Source: Euperipatoides rowelli
Taxonomy: Eukaryota > Onychophora > Udeonychophora > Euonychophora > Peripatopsidae
Length of the DNA stretch: 15,726 nucleotides
Direction: 5' to 3' (one strand)
NCBI GenBank assembly: GCA_003024985.2
Contig: PXIH01S0033444.1
Part shown: positions 8,052 to 15,726 of the stretch, in pieces
Layout: each line of letters begins with the position of its first letter
Position numbering within the stretch: position 1 is the first letter of the stretch
Notes under the pieces: model-generated
What the model saw: only the letters and a program-made list of their open reading frames with translations
Database searches by the model: none
What the model was told of the DNA's origin: nothing
Position numbers and translations under genes: made by a program

Positions 8052-8487
8052 ATAAAGCCGTGTATCCACCAAAGCAACTTGTGTCGTCGACTTGGTCGCC
8101 GACAAATGTTGATGAAAAAGTTTCAGAAAATTCGAAAAGTCGCCGACTTTTCGAGTCGGGAAATGAAGTCGCCGACAAAAGTTTCAGTTTCGCTCATGAA
8201 GCGGTACATCAATAGAAATCATGTCGTCGACAATGTTTCAAATTTTGTTTCAAACACGTCTCCACAGGAAATGACGGCTGCATAATCATCTCATCTTCCT
8301 CATTCCACATATTGAAGTCGGAGGTCGACTAAATACGTTTCGCTATTTTTAAAGTTTAGAAACATTGTTATTTGGTGGAGACAGTGGAAAGATTCTCGAC
8401 TTTTATCGACAATGTTTACAAAACCTTCAACAAAAGTTGACAACTTTGTTGACAACAAATGTTGCTTTGGTGGATACACGGCTTTAT
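8052..8487. mobile_element. 436-bp MITE-like element with 27-bp perfect terminal inverted repeats
   Basis: The first 27 bases (8052-8078, containing GCCGTGTATCCACCAAAGC) are the exact reverse complement of 8461-8487. If the ends are taken as AAAGCC...GGCTTT, the flanks ATGTAT (8048-8053) and ATGTTT (8486-8491) form a 5/6 candidate target duplication. The interior has no convincing gene; the open frames crossing it are by-products of the repeats. It carries many copies of GTCGCCGAC, GTCGTCGAC and GTTGACAAC, plus a palindrome at 8132-8154. G+C is higher than in the flanks. The superfamily is not recognised. Confidence 0.87.
8132..8154. repeat. Perfect 11-bp-arm palindrome inside the MITE
   Basis: TCGAAAAGTCG and CGACTTTTCGA are separated by a single C. 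Confidence 0.95.
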
Positions 8488-8636
8488 GTTTGGATTTAAA
8501 AATCAAATTATTCTATGATTTAAAATTTTGTGGAATACAGTATATGATTTAAAAAAGTTTGATTGTTTAAAAGTACCGGTATTATTAAAATACCAATGTT
8601 TAGGCATATTTTACTATAAACTCTTAGGTTAGGGAT

Positions 8637-9098
8637 TCGTGACTTTTAAACAATAGAATTACATGTTATAAACATATGATGTTTTTTTATATAATCTTGG
8701 GTATTAATTTTCAATACCGTATGTATGAACATTAATAATATTTCAATACCAAACTAATTATGTCGTATTATCACTTTAAATATTTTATAACACCAAATAT
8801 TTTATAACAAACCAAAAATCATAAACTACACAAGCACCATAATAAACTTCCATGTGTTATGTTTATTAACGGGGAGAACAAAATAAATCTTGTACCTTGT
8901 GAGATTTCGTTACAACACGAACACATGAAACAAAACGATATTATAATCTACAAGAGACTATTAGAATAATAAAATTAGTTGCAATAAATTGCAAACATTA
9001 AATTTAATTTAAACTCTAAACATATTAACATACTACCCTAAAAAAAAATATTAGCTTACATATAAACATCTACTTGCACAATTACACATTTCTCATTA
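8637..9098 (-). repeat. 3' LTR of the Ty1/copia element
   Basis: Shared blocks with the other LTR include CGTGACTTTTAAACAATAGA, GGGTATTAATTTTCAATA, ACCAAAAATCATAAA, CTTCCATGTGTTAT and AAATTTAATTTAAACTCT. The minus-strand ends are TAATGAG...GTCACGA rather than the common TG...CA. Confidence 0.92.
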
Positions 9099-9107
9099 CT
9101 CCCCCAC
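9099..9107 (-). other. Polypurine tract of the Ty1/copia element
   Basis: Minus strand GTGGGGGAG directly abuts the 3' LTR. Confidence 0.75.
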
Positions 9108-9185
9108 AAATGGAAGTTAATATTAAAGGATTTGAGAACTCTATTCTACATCATTTCATCCTTTAATATGACCACATTTTCAAAG

Positions 9186-10110
9186 CACACCTTTGGTCAG
9201 TCTCCCTGATCTTCTCACTTGGAGTGTACTGTTCTCTTACCTGTCTTCCTCTCCCCAATTCATGATTTCATACAGGTTTAATTCATTACTTTTATCCTTA
9301 TCATATATCAATCTCTCATTGTTGTTTTCCAAGAATGTCCCGGGATCCATATTTTGTAGCTGTTGTGATTAATCCCATAAGCCACCAGATATTTTATTCA
9401 TTTATCAGCCAGCTTGCTTCTGTTTGATTTTGGTACATAAACATATGCTATACTTCCAAAAGTCCTCATACGATTAACATAAGGTTTTTTTACCATGCCA
9501 CCATGCATATGGTATACTGTGTCCTTGGACAATTTGGTGCAATTATAGGTTAAATATAAACGGCTGTCATGAATGCTCGCCCCACGGTTGCTTGGGTTAT
9601 ATTTTTATGCTTCAATAAACATCTTACCATATTTATAATTATTCTATTCATGCATTCAGCCTGTCCATTCCCTCCCCCCCCCTCCCTCCCCATCAGAACG
9701 GAATACTTCAAGAAATCTTCCAAATTTATTCTTACATTTCAATTATGTAGTCCATTATTTTTTTGAGCAGCCTCAAACTTATGCTTAATTACTACTGCAT
9801 GAGCATCTCCGGAATTATAATCTGGTGTAATTACCACCAACAGTGGCAGGCCTAATTGGTCCGCAAATGTCTGAATTTATTTTTTTAAATGGTGTATGAG
9901 TATACTTCACGAGTTTTGAAAGATATCTGATTCATTTTTCCAAGAGGACATGTCAACTTTCATACAAATTACTATGGTTTCATGTGTCTATCTTTATGTC
10001 AATTAAATTCATTGTTTCTGAATTTTTATATTATTTATTTCCTTATGACCTATCCAGTCATGCTATCATAGCTGAATTAATTATTGTTTTTGCTTTATAC
10101 ACGTTGTTGA
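9186..10110 (-). pseudogene. pol: Integrase of the copia element, frameshifted, with a G-rich scar
   Basis: Integrase would insert the DNA copy into the genome. A degraded zinc-binding region near 10060-10100 reads HDWIGHKEINNIK, resembling the LWHRRLGH block. The catalytic core starts with DICGPIRPATVGGNYTRL (first catalytic D at 9869-9871). The second D is in RSDG (9692-9694), and the E is in QAECMNR (9655-9657). The first D-D spacing is about 59 codons, normal for the family, but D to E is only about 12 codons instead of about 35. Between them sits a run of Gly codons, the C-rich tract at 9668-9690. Then come RCLLKHKNITQA, WWHGKK, and RMRTFGSIAYVYVPKSNRSK with KYLVAYGINHNSYKIW. The post-integrase motif RRSGRLTKG (9186-9218) is the last recognisable piece. 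At least four frame breaks and stops are present. Confidence 0.9.
9668..9690 (+). repeat. C-rich tract replacing part of the integrase core
   Basis: An almost pure C run with a few T. On the coding strand it reads as Gly codons exactly where the residues between the second catalytic Asp and the Glu should be. Confidence 0.85.
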
Positions 10111-10207
10111 CTATACACTACACAGCTTGTAATTAATGGGCTTTAATTTTTTTTTTATTTCACATTTATTTCTAACAACTCACAGAATAACCTTTTTTTT
10201 TACACAG

Positions 10208-10460
10208 TCACCTAATGGACAATAATTGTAATTTCAAATTAGGAACAAATAAGGCATTAGGCCTACATATTAATACTTTTTCTAAAGGTTTACCTCTTTC
10301 TCTTACATTAAGTTGGACTTGTCCTTTACTAGCAGCTGTCACTATATCGCCATTAGCCATCTGAATATCTATTGGTTTATCCAATTTATAAAGCTTACTA
10401 ATATTTTCCTTCAAAGATGACGTGTGCTGTAGCTACAGTCTCTATCCAGTCAACTTCTTC
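10208..10460 (-). pseudogene. pol: Protease region of the copia element
   Basis: The open frame reads IDIQMANGDIVTAASKGQVQLN, then NALFVPNLKLQLLSI. This matches the back half of copia-type proteases (the V-MANG...G-G-V...VLYVP-LK-NLLSV pattern), a domain that cleaves the Gag-Pol polyprotein. The active-site end, expected as W-x-DSGA-x-H upstream, is seen only as WIETVATAHVIFE around 10400-10440. The catalytic Asp reads Glu and the Ser/Gly are replaced, so the site is dead. Between this piece and the integrase start, the linking region (9880-10208) is AT-rich and riddled with stops. It follows gag by about 170 bp. Confidence 0.85.
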
Positions 10461-10624
10461 ACCACCTAACTTTTAATTTCTAACTGAATCCATTGTCTGT
10501 CCAGATCCATCAGAATTTCTTCATTTTCTTGCTTGTAAGCATATGATGCTGTGTTTTTTTTGTCATAGGCCTCCATCTAGTTTTCTATAAAGTTTGACTC
10601 TAAGTTATATCCACTAGCCTCAGA

Positions 10625-11535
10625 GCAATTGCTTTTTAAATGTTCTCCTGTCCACATTGGTAACAAATTATTTTGACACACCTTAAACCTGGACTTTGAT
10701 AATCTATGGCAGCCATTACATTATAGGGCCCCCACATCCTAATCGGAACCCCGGGACTGGAAATCAAGGCAGGGCAGTTATTTATTTCGATAAGCTACTC
10801 CTTGTTCGTGAAGATTTGACAAGCTTTTTTTTTTTGTATGGACGTTTTGGTGACCTTTGCTTGGCCTATGGGGTCCCATATCATCACCTCTTGTCATAAC
10901 TATGTAGTTTCCTCATATATATGCCCCCCTGGCCCTGGAACTATAGCCCCAACCAACCCCCCTATGTGTGGGCCCTGCATTATTATGTTCCTCTAATTCT
11001 CTATTCATTATTTATTTACATGTAGCGCTTCATCCCAAAGTTTTCCACTCACATATTCAATGTCAAGTCCTCTTCATCTCGAGACTCAAATGCTGTAATT
11101 AACAATCAAATGTTTGTGGCAGTCCTCAAAGCATGACTGCCACAAAGTGGTCTCTTTGATATTTTCACAGATAGATTGATATTTTTCCATTGTTTCCTTT
11201 ATGTATCATAAATATTCCTGCATTGTTTTATTGTGAGTTATAATTACTTCAGTAAGGTCTTCAGAATAACATCAACTTGGTTAAATTTGATTATTCATAG
11301 TGGTCTTTATTTTTATACACAATTTTTTTGCTGTATCATTTTCCATAATTGTAACTAATAATTTGAAAGCTCGCGTACTTTGATGTTTTGCCAATCATTC
11401 AGGAGTATTTGGGCTGGGGGATCTTCTTCCAAGGGCTGCATAGTTTTTCCTTCTAGAGGATCATTTCCATTTTGATCCTCCAGAGTAAGTAATTATCACT
11501 ATTTTTTTTTTTAATCGTATAAGTTTGATATCCAT
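10625..11535 (-). pseudogene. gag: Gag of the copia element with CCHC zinc knuckle, broken
   Basis: Gag would package the element RNA. The likely start is the ATG at 11533-11535, about 13 bases after the primer-binding site. Soon after, in a shifted frame, comes SDNYLLWRIKMEMIL, the typical 'G-NY--W---M--LL' start of copia Gag. Further on, GLPQTFD (near 11110) and TAFESRDEEDLTL with EYVSGKLWDEAL (11030-11100) match the middle helices. A Gly/Arg-rich stretch (AGPTHRGVGWGYSSRARGA) near 10930-10985 precedes the nucleocapsid. The knuckle is CYQCG at 10651-10665, then EHLKSNC at 10625-10645, with one frameshift between. Stops and frame changes occur throughout. The segment 10715-10900 is less gag-like and may include foreign sequence. 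Confidence 0.82.
11113..11146. repeat. Perfect 12-bp-arm hairpin inside copia gag
   Basis: TTTGTGGCAGTC (11113-11124) and GACTGCCACAAA (11135-11146) pair around a 10-base loop. Ten bases of each arm are identical to the hairpin arms at 5739-5775. Confidence 0.9.
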
Positions 11536-11548
11536 TTTTGCGATTTAG

Positions 11549-11562
11549 ACTGGGCCATAACC
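11549..11562 (-). other. Primer-binding site matching the middle of initiator tRNA-Met
   Basis: Directly inside the 5' LTR the minus strand reads GGTTATGGCCCAGT. Drosophila copia uses GGTTATGGGCCCAG here, complementary to the anticodon stem-loop of initiator tRNA-Met (…CTGGGCCCATAACC…), with a cleaved half-tRNA as primer. This copy lacks one G but otherwise matches. Confidence 0.85.
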
Positions 11563-12024
11563 TCGTGACTTTTAAACAATAGAATATAATGTTATAATAT
11601 ATGCCATTTTTTGTATAATCCAGGGTATTAATTTTCAATAAATAATCAATCCTAAATAAATTCTAAATAAATACCAAACTAGTTATGTCATATTATCACT
11701 TTAAAAATTTTATAATTCACTCAAGTGATTCAGATGTTCTAGATTCAACCAAAAATCATAAATTATACAAGTGCCATATATCTAGGCTTCCATGTGTTAT
11801 CTTGATTACTACATCCATGTGTTATCTTTATTACTACATAACAGGAAGAACCAACACGAATACAAGAAACAAAACATTATAACCTACAAAAGACTATTAC
11901 CGTATAATAAAATTAGTTGCAAACACTAAATTTAATTTAAACTCTCAATACCATTATATCAACCTACTGCTCTAAAAAAATTATTACATAAACATTCATT
12001 TGCACAATTACATATTTTTCATTA
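11563..12024 (-). repeat. 5' LTR of the Ty1/copia element
   Basis: Matches 8637-9098 in order over its whole length with many differences. It carries a private tandem duplication of a 25-bp unit, CCATGTGTTATCTTGATTAC plus ACAT(C), at 11790-11814 and 11815-11839; the other LTR has one copy. Confidence 0.92.
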
Positions 12025-12029
12025 GGGAT

Positions 12030-12768
12030 TTCATTTTTTTTTTTTTTACTAGTACTAAAATTTATTTGCTAGATTGTCAAAAGTTAATTCATGTATCTAA
12101 ATCATTAGCAATAATGCAAATAATTAAAAACTGGTCTAACGTAAAATTAATAACTGTTCTGCAATAATGTTAAAGTACTCCATAAAACAAATCTGGTAAA
12201 ATTTTACATAGGTACTACATGAATAATCATAGTAAGTTCACTCTTCCCAAGGATAAATTCAGGGTTGGGAAAGCATTATAAATCTCAGCATTAAATTTTC
12301 TCACAGCCTAGAACTGTAGTGTACTGTACTACCAGTAATATATATATTTTAAGTTAATTTTTTTTTTTATTGATTATTATTATTATTTTTTAATAATTTA
12401 TTTCAATAGTAATTCATTCGTTTCTGCATACCACCATCTTAACAGGACGTCTCAATATGACAATGTCGATCGTGCCTACTCTACTAACTTCTAGTTACAC
12501 TACTGAATACTGCATGTAAACATAAGTTTACCCAAACAAACATGAATTATCATAAATGAGTGCACTTGCATTGGATTATTTGATAGATACAATAATTAAT
12601 AAATAGAATCACACTGTCATCATTACTTCAGAATCCGATTGCGAGTTATCTCCATCTTAACGCTTAGAAATAAAGTTATGAACCTCATATCCAGGTATAA
12701 TTTACTTGTAAAGTTAGCCCATCCACATTGTACAGTACGGTACCTAATTATGACCGGTCACAAATTCA
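12030..12768. other. AT-rich stretch; a weak hAT-like end at 12484-12505
   Basis: The minus strand at 12505 reads CAGTAGTGTAACTAG, resembling hAT-type ends (CAGTGGYGTAACTAG). No partner was found. ATT microsatellite-like sequence lies at 12370-12395. Nothing else was recognised. Confidence 0.4.
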
Positions 12769-12838
12769 TTTTAATGTTATTTTATTAAACTTGTTCCTCC
12801 CCTTAATAAAACATGGTCTCTTAGAGTCTGAAGCATAC

Positions 12839-12897
12839 TTCTCAGCTTCCCACTGAAGAAATAAAGAGAGCCCTTTCTCGTTGGTTCCTTTAAAAGC
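12839..12897 (-). CDS. Candidate small internal exon, function unknown
   Basis: On the minus strand a good acceptor-like context (ACCTGCTTTTCTCCAG) ends at 12898. The frame then reads AFKGTNEKGLSLFLQWEAE and meets a donor-like GTATGC at 12838. The same frame stays open beyond this to a TGA at 12766-12768, so the exon could be longer (43 codons). Codon choice and composition stand out against AT-rich surroundings. I do not recognise the family, and no linked exon was found. The ORF across 12986-13180 on the same strand is not coding-like and gives no support. Confidence 0.25.
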
Positions 12898-13290
12898 CTG
12901 GAGAAAAGCAGGTATCCATAGTTAAACATTAAATCTATCTATTAATTCCTATTTTTCCCCATTACAATATTGTTAGATAGCTAAATCATAACCCTAAAAG
13001 GCCAAGACATACAACACCCGTCACTACATTCAGTACCCTCATCAAAGTATTATTTTTACAAAACATCATTGGATACCCTGCACATGTGGTAAAAAAATTA
13101 CAGGATTGAGAAAACCAATAAAATAAAATTAGCAAAAGCATAATACGTGAAGGGAAAACTTTGGATCCTTTTTTAAGCATATTGGGCGCACGGAGTGTGA
13201 GATTTGGCAGAGTTAAAGTTTAATATGGAGAGGGAACGCAACAAGCTAAAATTTATATATAAAATTAAAACATTCAATGTTTAGCTTTGA

Positions 13291-13332
13291 GGTGGCTTTT
13301 TACGAAGGAGTGGTGGCTTTTTACAAAGGAAC
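13291..13332 (+). repeat. Two-copy 21-bp tandem repeat
   Basis: GGTGGCTTTTTACGAAGGAGT is followed by GGTGGCTTTTTACAAAGGAAC-like sequence, differing at few positions, just outside the foldback element. Confidence 0.85.
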
Positions 13333-13363
13333 TTCTTATTGGTCGAATTTCGACCAATAAGAA
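13333..13363. repeat. Palindrome, 14-bp perfect arms, at the edge of the foldback element
   Basis: TTCTTATTGGTCGA and TCGACCAATAAGAA are separated by ATT. The right border of the foldback lacks it. Confidence 0.93.
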
Positions 13364-14091
13364 ATTATGTTAAAAAAAAGAAATAGCTGTAAAAGTTTTG
13401 GTGTTTCCCACGAGAGTTTGAACTCTCTCGTCAAATATATTTGTGAACTTTAACATTTTTTTTTTCTAGTTTTTATTAATAGTCCTTAAAAATTATTCAG
13501 AAAAGTGGACAAATATGATAGACAAAACTAATTTTGAATTCTATTTACGGTAGATATCATGGAAAGGAGGGGGGGGGGGGTGGTGCAAACATTTCATAAA
13601 AGCTTTTATTTTTTAAATACTAAATTAGTAGATCTAAGGAATAAACCCATCAATGATATAAATAAAATGAACATAAAAAATGTAATTTTTTTAAAAAAAA
13701 ATTTTTTTTTTTTTAATAATGTCTGACTTTCATTAGATGGTAAGGAAAAGGAGACGCGACCGTATTAGGCCAAAGACAGACTAAGCATACTGATGATTAT
13801 AATTTACAAAAATGCTTTTAAAGATGTGTCTACCAATTATATTTAATTATAGAACACAATTTCATTATGAATAACAGTACCGGTAGTTCAGCATAGAGAG
13901 AACACAATTGAAAGAATAATGTAATTTATCCTTAAAAATGGGCAACTTGTAATCTCTTTATTAAGAAAAAAAAAAATGTTAAAAAACATTCCAGACTAAA
14001 GTTCACAAATATATTTGACCAGAGAGTTCAAACTATCTCGTGGGAACACCAAAACTCTTACAGCTATTTCTTTTTTTTTTAACATAATTTC
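13361..14091. mobile_element. Foldback element with arms of about 110-125 bp
   Basis: The left arm (13361-13470) starts GAAATTATGTTAAAAAA, then GAAATAGCTGTAAAAGTTTT, GGTGTT, CACGAGA, and CAAATATATTTGTGAACTTTA. The reverse complement of 13965-14091 repeats these blocks in order with few changes and one 16-bp insertion near 13990. The spacer of about 490 bp is AT-rich, holds a G-run (13567-13579) and no gene. Flanks AATAA and AATAT are only a weak candidate duplication. It could be a foldback transposon or an inverted duplication. Confidence 0.8.
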
Positions 14092-14298
14092 AATATTTTT
14101 TTTTTTTTTTTAAATTGAAGAAATGTGAAAAATGGAAATTTATTAAAAATCTGCCAAAACTCAAAATTATCGAGGAGAAATTCAACAGAGAAATGCCAAT
14201 GAACATTGTTATGTGTCATATTTTAAAAAAGAAGAAGAAAAAGAATTTTCTTATGTCTGTATAATTAATATTAAAAAAAAAAAAAAATTGACTTAAAC
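14092..14298. other. Low-complexity AT-rich spacer
   Basis: It contains a T-run of about 16 at 14096-14111, a purine stretch GAAGAAGAAAAAGAA and an A-run. No feature was recognised. Confidence 0.6.
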
Positions 14299-14739
14299 CA
14301 GCAATTCCAAACTGGAGGAGGACGGGCCCTCACAGGAGGAATCACCAAGAGAATTTAAAAATTAAAAAATATTTACAAAGTATCTTTGTTGTTTTTCTAA
14401 CAGTGTTTTACTAAATTTATTTAATAATTCAATTAATAATAAAATTTAAAGGTCAAATGTAACGGGGTTTTTTAATTTTTTTTTTATTATTGATTTTTAA
14501 AGACTTTTACTAAAATAAAATTTTAACCAGAAAAATAAAAAAAAAATAAAAAACAAAAAAAGTTATTTACATTTTAATTTTTAAAATAATTGTCTTTAGC
14601 TCCTCACCCTTAAAACCACATTGTCCACTTTACACACCAGGGGAGATATTTTGTGACATCTAGCCTATAAATGAATACAGCTTGCTATACTTAACTATAG
14701 AATATTTGCTATNCCTAGTAATTGAGTTTGAGACCCCTG
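14299..14739. mobile_element. Possible hAT-type short element
   Basis: The left end reads CAGCAATTCCAAACTGG; the minus-strand right end reads CAGGGGTCTCAAACTC. Both fit the hAT pattern CAGnGGTTCTCAAACT. The flanking 8-mers (ACTTAAAC and CCCTAGAG) agree at only about half of their positions, so a target duplication is not shown. No coding sequence lies inside. One unresolved base (N) is at 14713. Confidence 0.4.
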
Positions 14740-14859
14740 CCCTAGAGCTTGAATGCTATATCAATAATTTCAATGATGTTTATTTATTGCCATTGTATCT
14801 CTCTCTAGTCTGAGGAAAGAACAAATGGTCAAGTGTTATGCATAGTGTCAACGAGTAGC

Positions 14860-14894
14860 CTATATTGTATGATGTAGCACATCATACAATATAG
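14860..14894. repeat. Perfect hairpin with 16-bp arms and a 3-base loop
   Basis: CTATATTGTATGATGT and ACATCATACAATATAG flank AGC. Confidence 0.96.
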
Positions 14895-14940
14895 TATTTG
14901 GATTATTATTATTATTATTAATTATTTCGAAATAATGTTG

Positions 14941-15057
14941 GCGAGCACTCTTTTTACAATTTATGGTGCTCTCGAGCACTAATTTAGCTCATCGCGAGCA
15001 CTTATTTTCATTCAAAGAGCACTGTGGTACTCACGAGCACCAGATTGAGAACCGCTA
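14941..15057 (-). mobile_element. GAGCAC motif cluster ending in a hAT-like terminus
   Basis: GAGCAC occurs five times (14943, 14974, 14996, 15017, 15035), plus an inverted GTGCTC. Read on the minus strand from 15057, the end is TAGCGGTTCTCAATCTGG followed by TGCTCGTGAG. The CGGTTCTCAA pattern is typical of hAT ends. The other end was not found. Confidence 0.35.
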
Positions 15058-15133
15058 CCTTAGTTAATGTGTCAATTATTGATTTAAATTAATATTTTAA
15101 AATAATCCTGATTCTAGCATCATTTGTGTCATA

Positions 15134-15149
15134 GGGTGCAGCTGCACCC
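15134..15149. repeat. Perfect 16-bp palindrome GGGTGCAGCTGCACCC
   Basis: Self-complementary and GC-rich in an AT-rich area. Function unknown. Confidence 0.97.
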
Positions 15150-15497
15150 CTCCTTGGTACTTACAGTAGTTATAAATTTAATATTAAATTTACACGTTTT
15201 TTGACAGGTTCAACATATTTACATTGTACTTAAAAATGGAATATTTGCCACAGTTTATATTTTATCAGATTTAAAAGTTCCATAAGCCCAATCACTCATA
15301 TTGTCGTCGTAGGTTTTCAAACACTATCATTTTGACCCGGATAATTTGGGTTTAGCGATCATTCTCCGTGTTATTAAGATAATTCTTCGGGTTTGGAGAT
15401 TTCCAATTAATAACAGAATGCATTGTACCTTTTTGTATATAATTGTGTTAGTAGAACAATTCTGCGCCATATAATAAAAAATATTTAGCAGTTATCA

Positions 15498-15558
15498 ATG
15501 TTGCCGCCAGCCCTATATCGTCGTGTGAATATTGCTAGCATCAACAGTGTGTCAAAAG
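15498..15558 (+). CDS. Candidate first coding exon with a possible mitochondrial presequence
   Basis: An ATG at 15498-15500 opens a frame reading MLPPALYRRVNIASINSVSK plus one base, ending at an AAAAG/GTTTGT donor-like site (15558/15559). The segment is clearly more GC-rich than its flanks. The peptide is basic, with no acidic residue, and rich in Arg, Ser and hydrophobics, as in many mitochondrial targeting presequences. The next acceptor-like site, ending TTTATTTTCAG at 15646, would place a stop right after the junction, so the true second exon probably lies beyond the window. The protein is not identified. Upstream, 15280-15497 has mixed composition but no clear TATA or initiator. It could also be chance. 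Confidence 0.35.
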
Positions 15559-15726
15559 GTTTGTTGTAACTATGATTCTTTTTAATATTTAAATCCCTTT
15601 TGATTAATGTTTCTTTTTTTTTTTACTATCTAATCTTTATTTTCAGAATAAGCTAAAAAGGTCAAAAAAAAAAAATTTCTTCCTATTGAGAAAGTTTTGT
15701 CACAACTATTTTTTTTCCCCTTCCTA

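Larger units (their letters stand above)
8632..12029 (-). mobile_element. Internally deleted Ty1/copia-type LTR retrotransposon with target duplication
   Basis: Two 462-bp LTRs (8637-9098, 11563-12024) enclose 2.46 kb. GGGAT (plus strand) lies directly outside both, at 8632-8636 and 12025-12029: a perfect 5-bp target duplication, the length expected for this group. Minus-strand order is LTR, initiator-tRNA primer site, gag with CCHC knuckle, protease, integrase, polypurine tract, LTR. Integrase before reverse transcriptase defines Ty1/copia. Complete relatives are about 5 kb; here the reverse transcriptase and RNase H block is absent between about 9108 and 9186. The LTRs have diverged by many substitutions and indels, so insertion is older than for the gypsy-type element. 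All frames are broken. Confidence 0.93.

Noticed and set aside
8022-8285. 87-codon plus-strand open frame
   Set aside because: It runs across the MITE border and through its GTCGCCGAC repeats; the peptide simply reads the repeats.
10696-10899. 67-codon plus-strand open frame
   Set aside because: Antisense to copia gag; no recognisable features.
12986-13180. 64-codon minus-strand frame with a hydrophobic stretch
   Set aside because: Looks like a membrane segment, but there is no homology, no splice context and the composition is background.
13567-13579. G-run as a regulatory G-quadruplex
   Set aside because: A single homopolymer in an AT-rich spacer; no spaced G-tracts and no gene nearby.

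Overview
The window is AT-rich animal nuclear DNA, probably from an invertebrate. It has long A/T runs, scattered microsatellites, candidate spliced exons, and dense, decayed transposable elements. There is no operon, ribosome-binding-site or compact gene layout of a bacterial or phage kind. The species cannot be fixed from the sequence. No complete host gene is visible; most of what can be read belongs to mobile elements, nearly all broken.

Layout. Positions 1-200 hold a possible hAT-type end and a decayed mariner-like transposase fragment. A Ty3/gypsy-type LTR retrotransposon lies on the minus strand at 404-2579, with two LTRs of about 0.2 kb, a polypurine tract, frameshifted gag, protease, and part of RNase H. 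Its reverse transcriptase core and everything after mid-RNase H are deleted. Positions 2580-4600 are AT-rich filler with weak repeats. From 4617 to 7021 there is a repeat complex: a tandem array of about 200-bp units (4894-5610), then an 863-bp inverted-repeat element (5684-6546) with a perfect 6-bp target duplication, two hairpins and a 10-bp minisatellite core. A second terminal-inverted-repeat element, with 27-bp perfect ends, lies at 8052-8487.

The second large element is a Ty1/copia-type retrotransposon on the minus strand at 8637-12024. It has two 462-bp LTRs, a 5-bp target duplication, and a primer-binding site matching the anticodon region of initiator tRNA-Met, as in Drosophila copia. 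It also has gag with a CCHC knuckle, a decayed protease, and an integrase with a G-rich scar; the reverse transcriptase/RNase H block is missing. From 12025 onward come more AT-rich DNA, a foldback element (13361-14091), a hAT-like short element (14299-14739), a cluster of GAGCAC motifs, and several near-perfect palindromes.

Host coding potential is limited to three candidate exons with splice-like borders: 7498-7650 (minus), 12839-12897 (minus) and a possible first exon with an ATG at 15498-15558 (plus). None is assigned a function. The two retrotransposons could move only if enzymes were supplied in trans. Positions and similarities were read by eye; family names rest on recognised motifs, not on searches.
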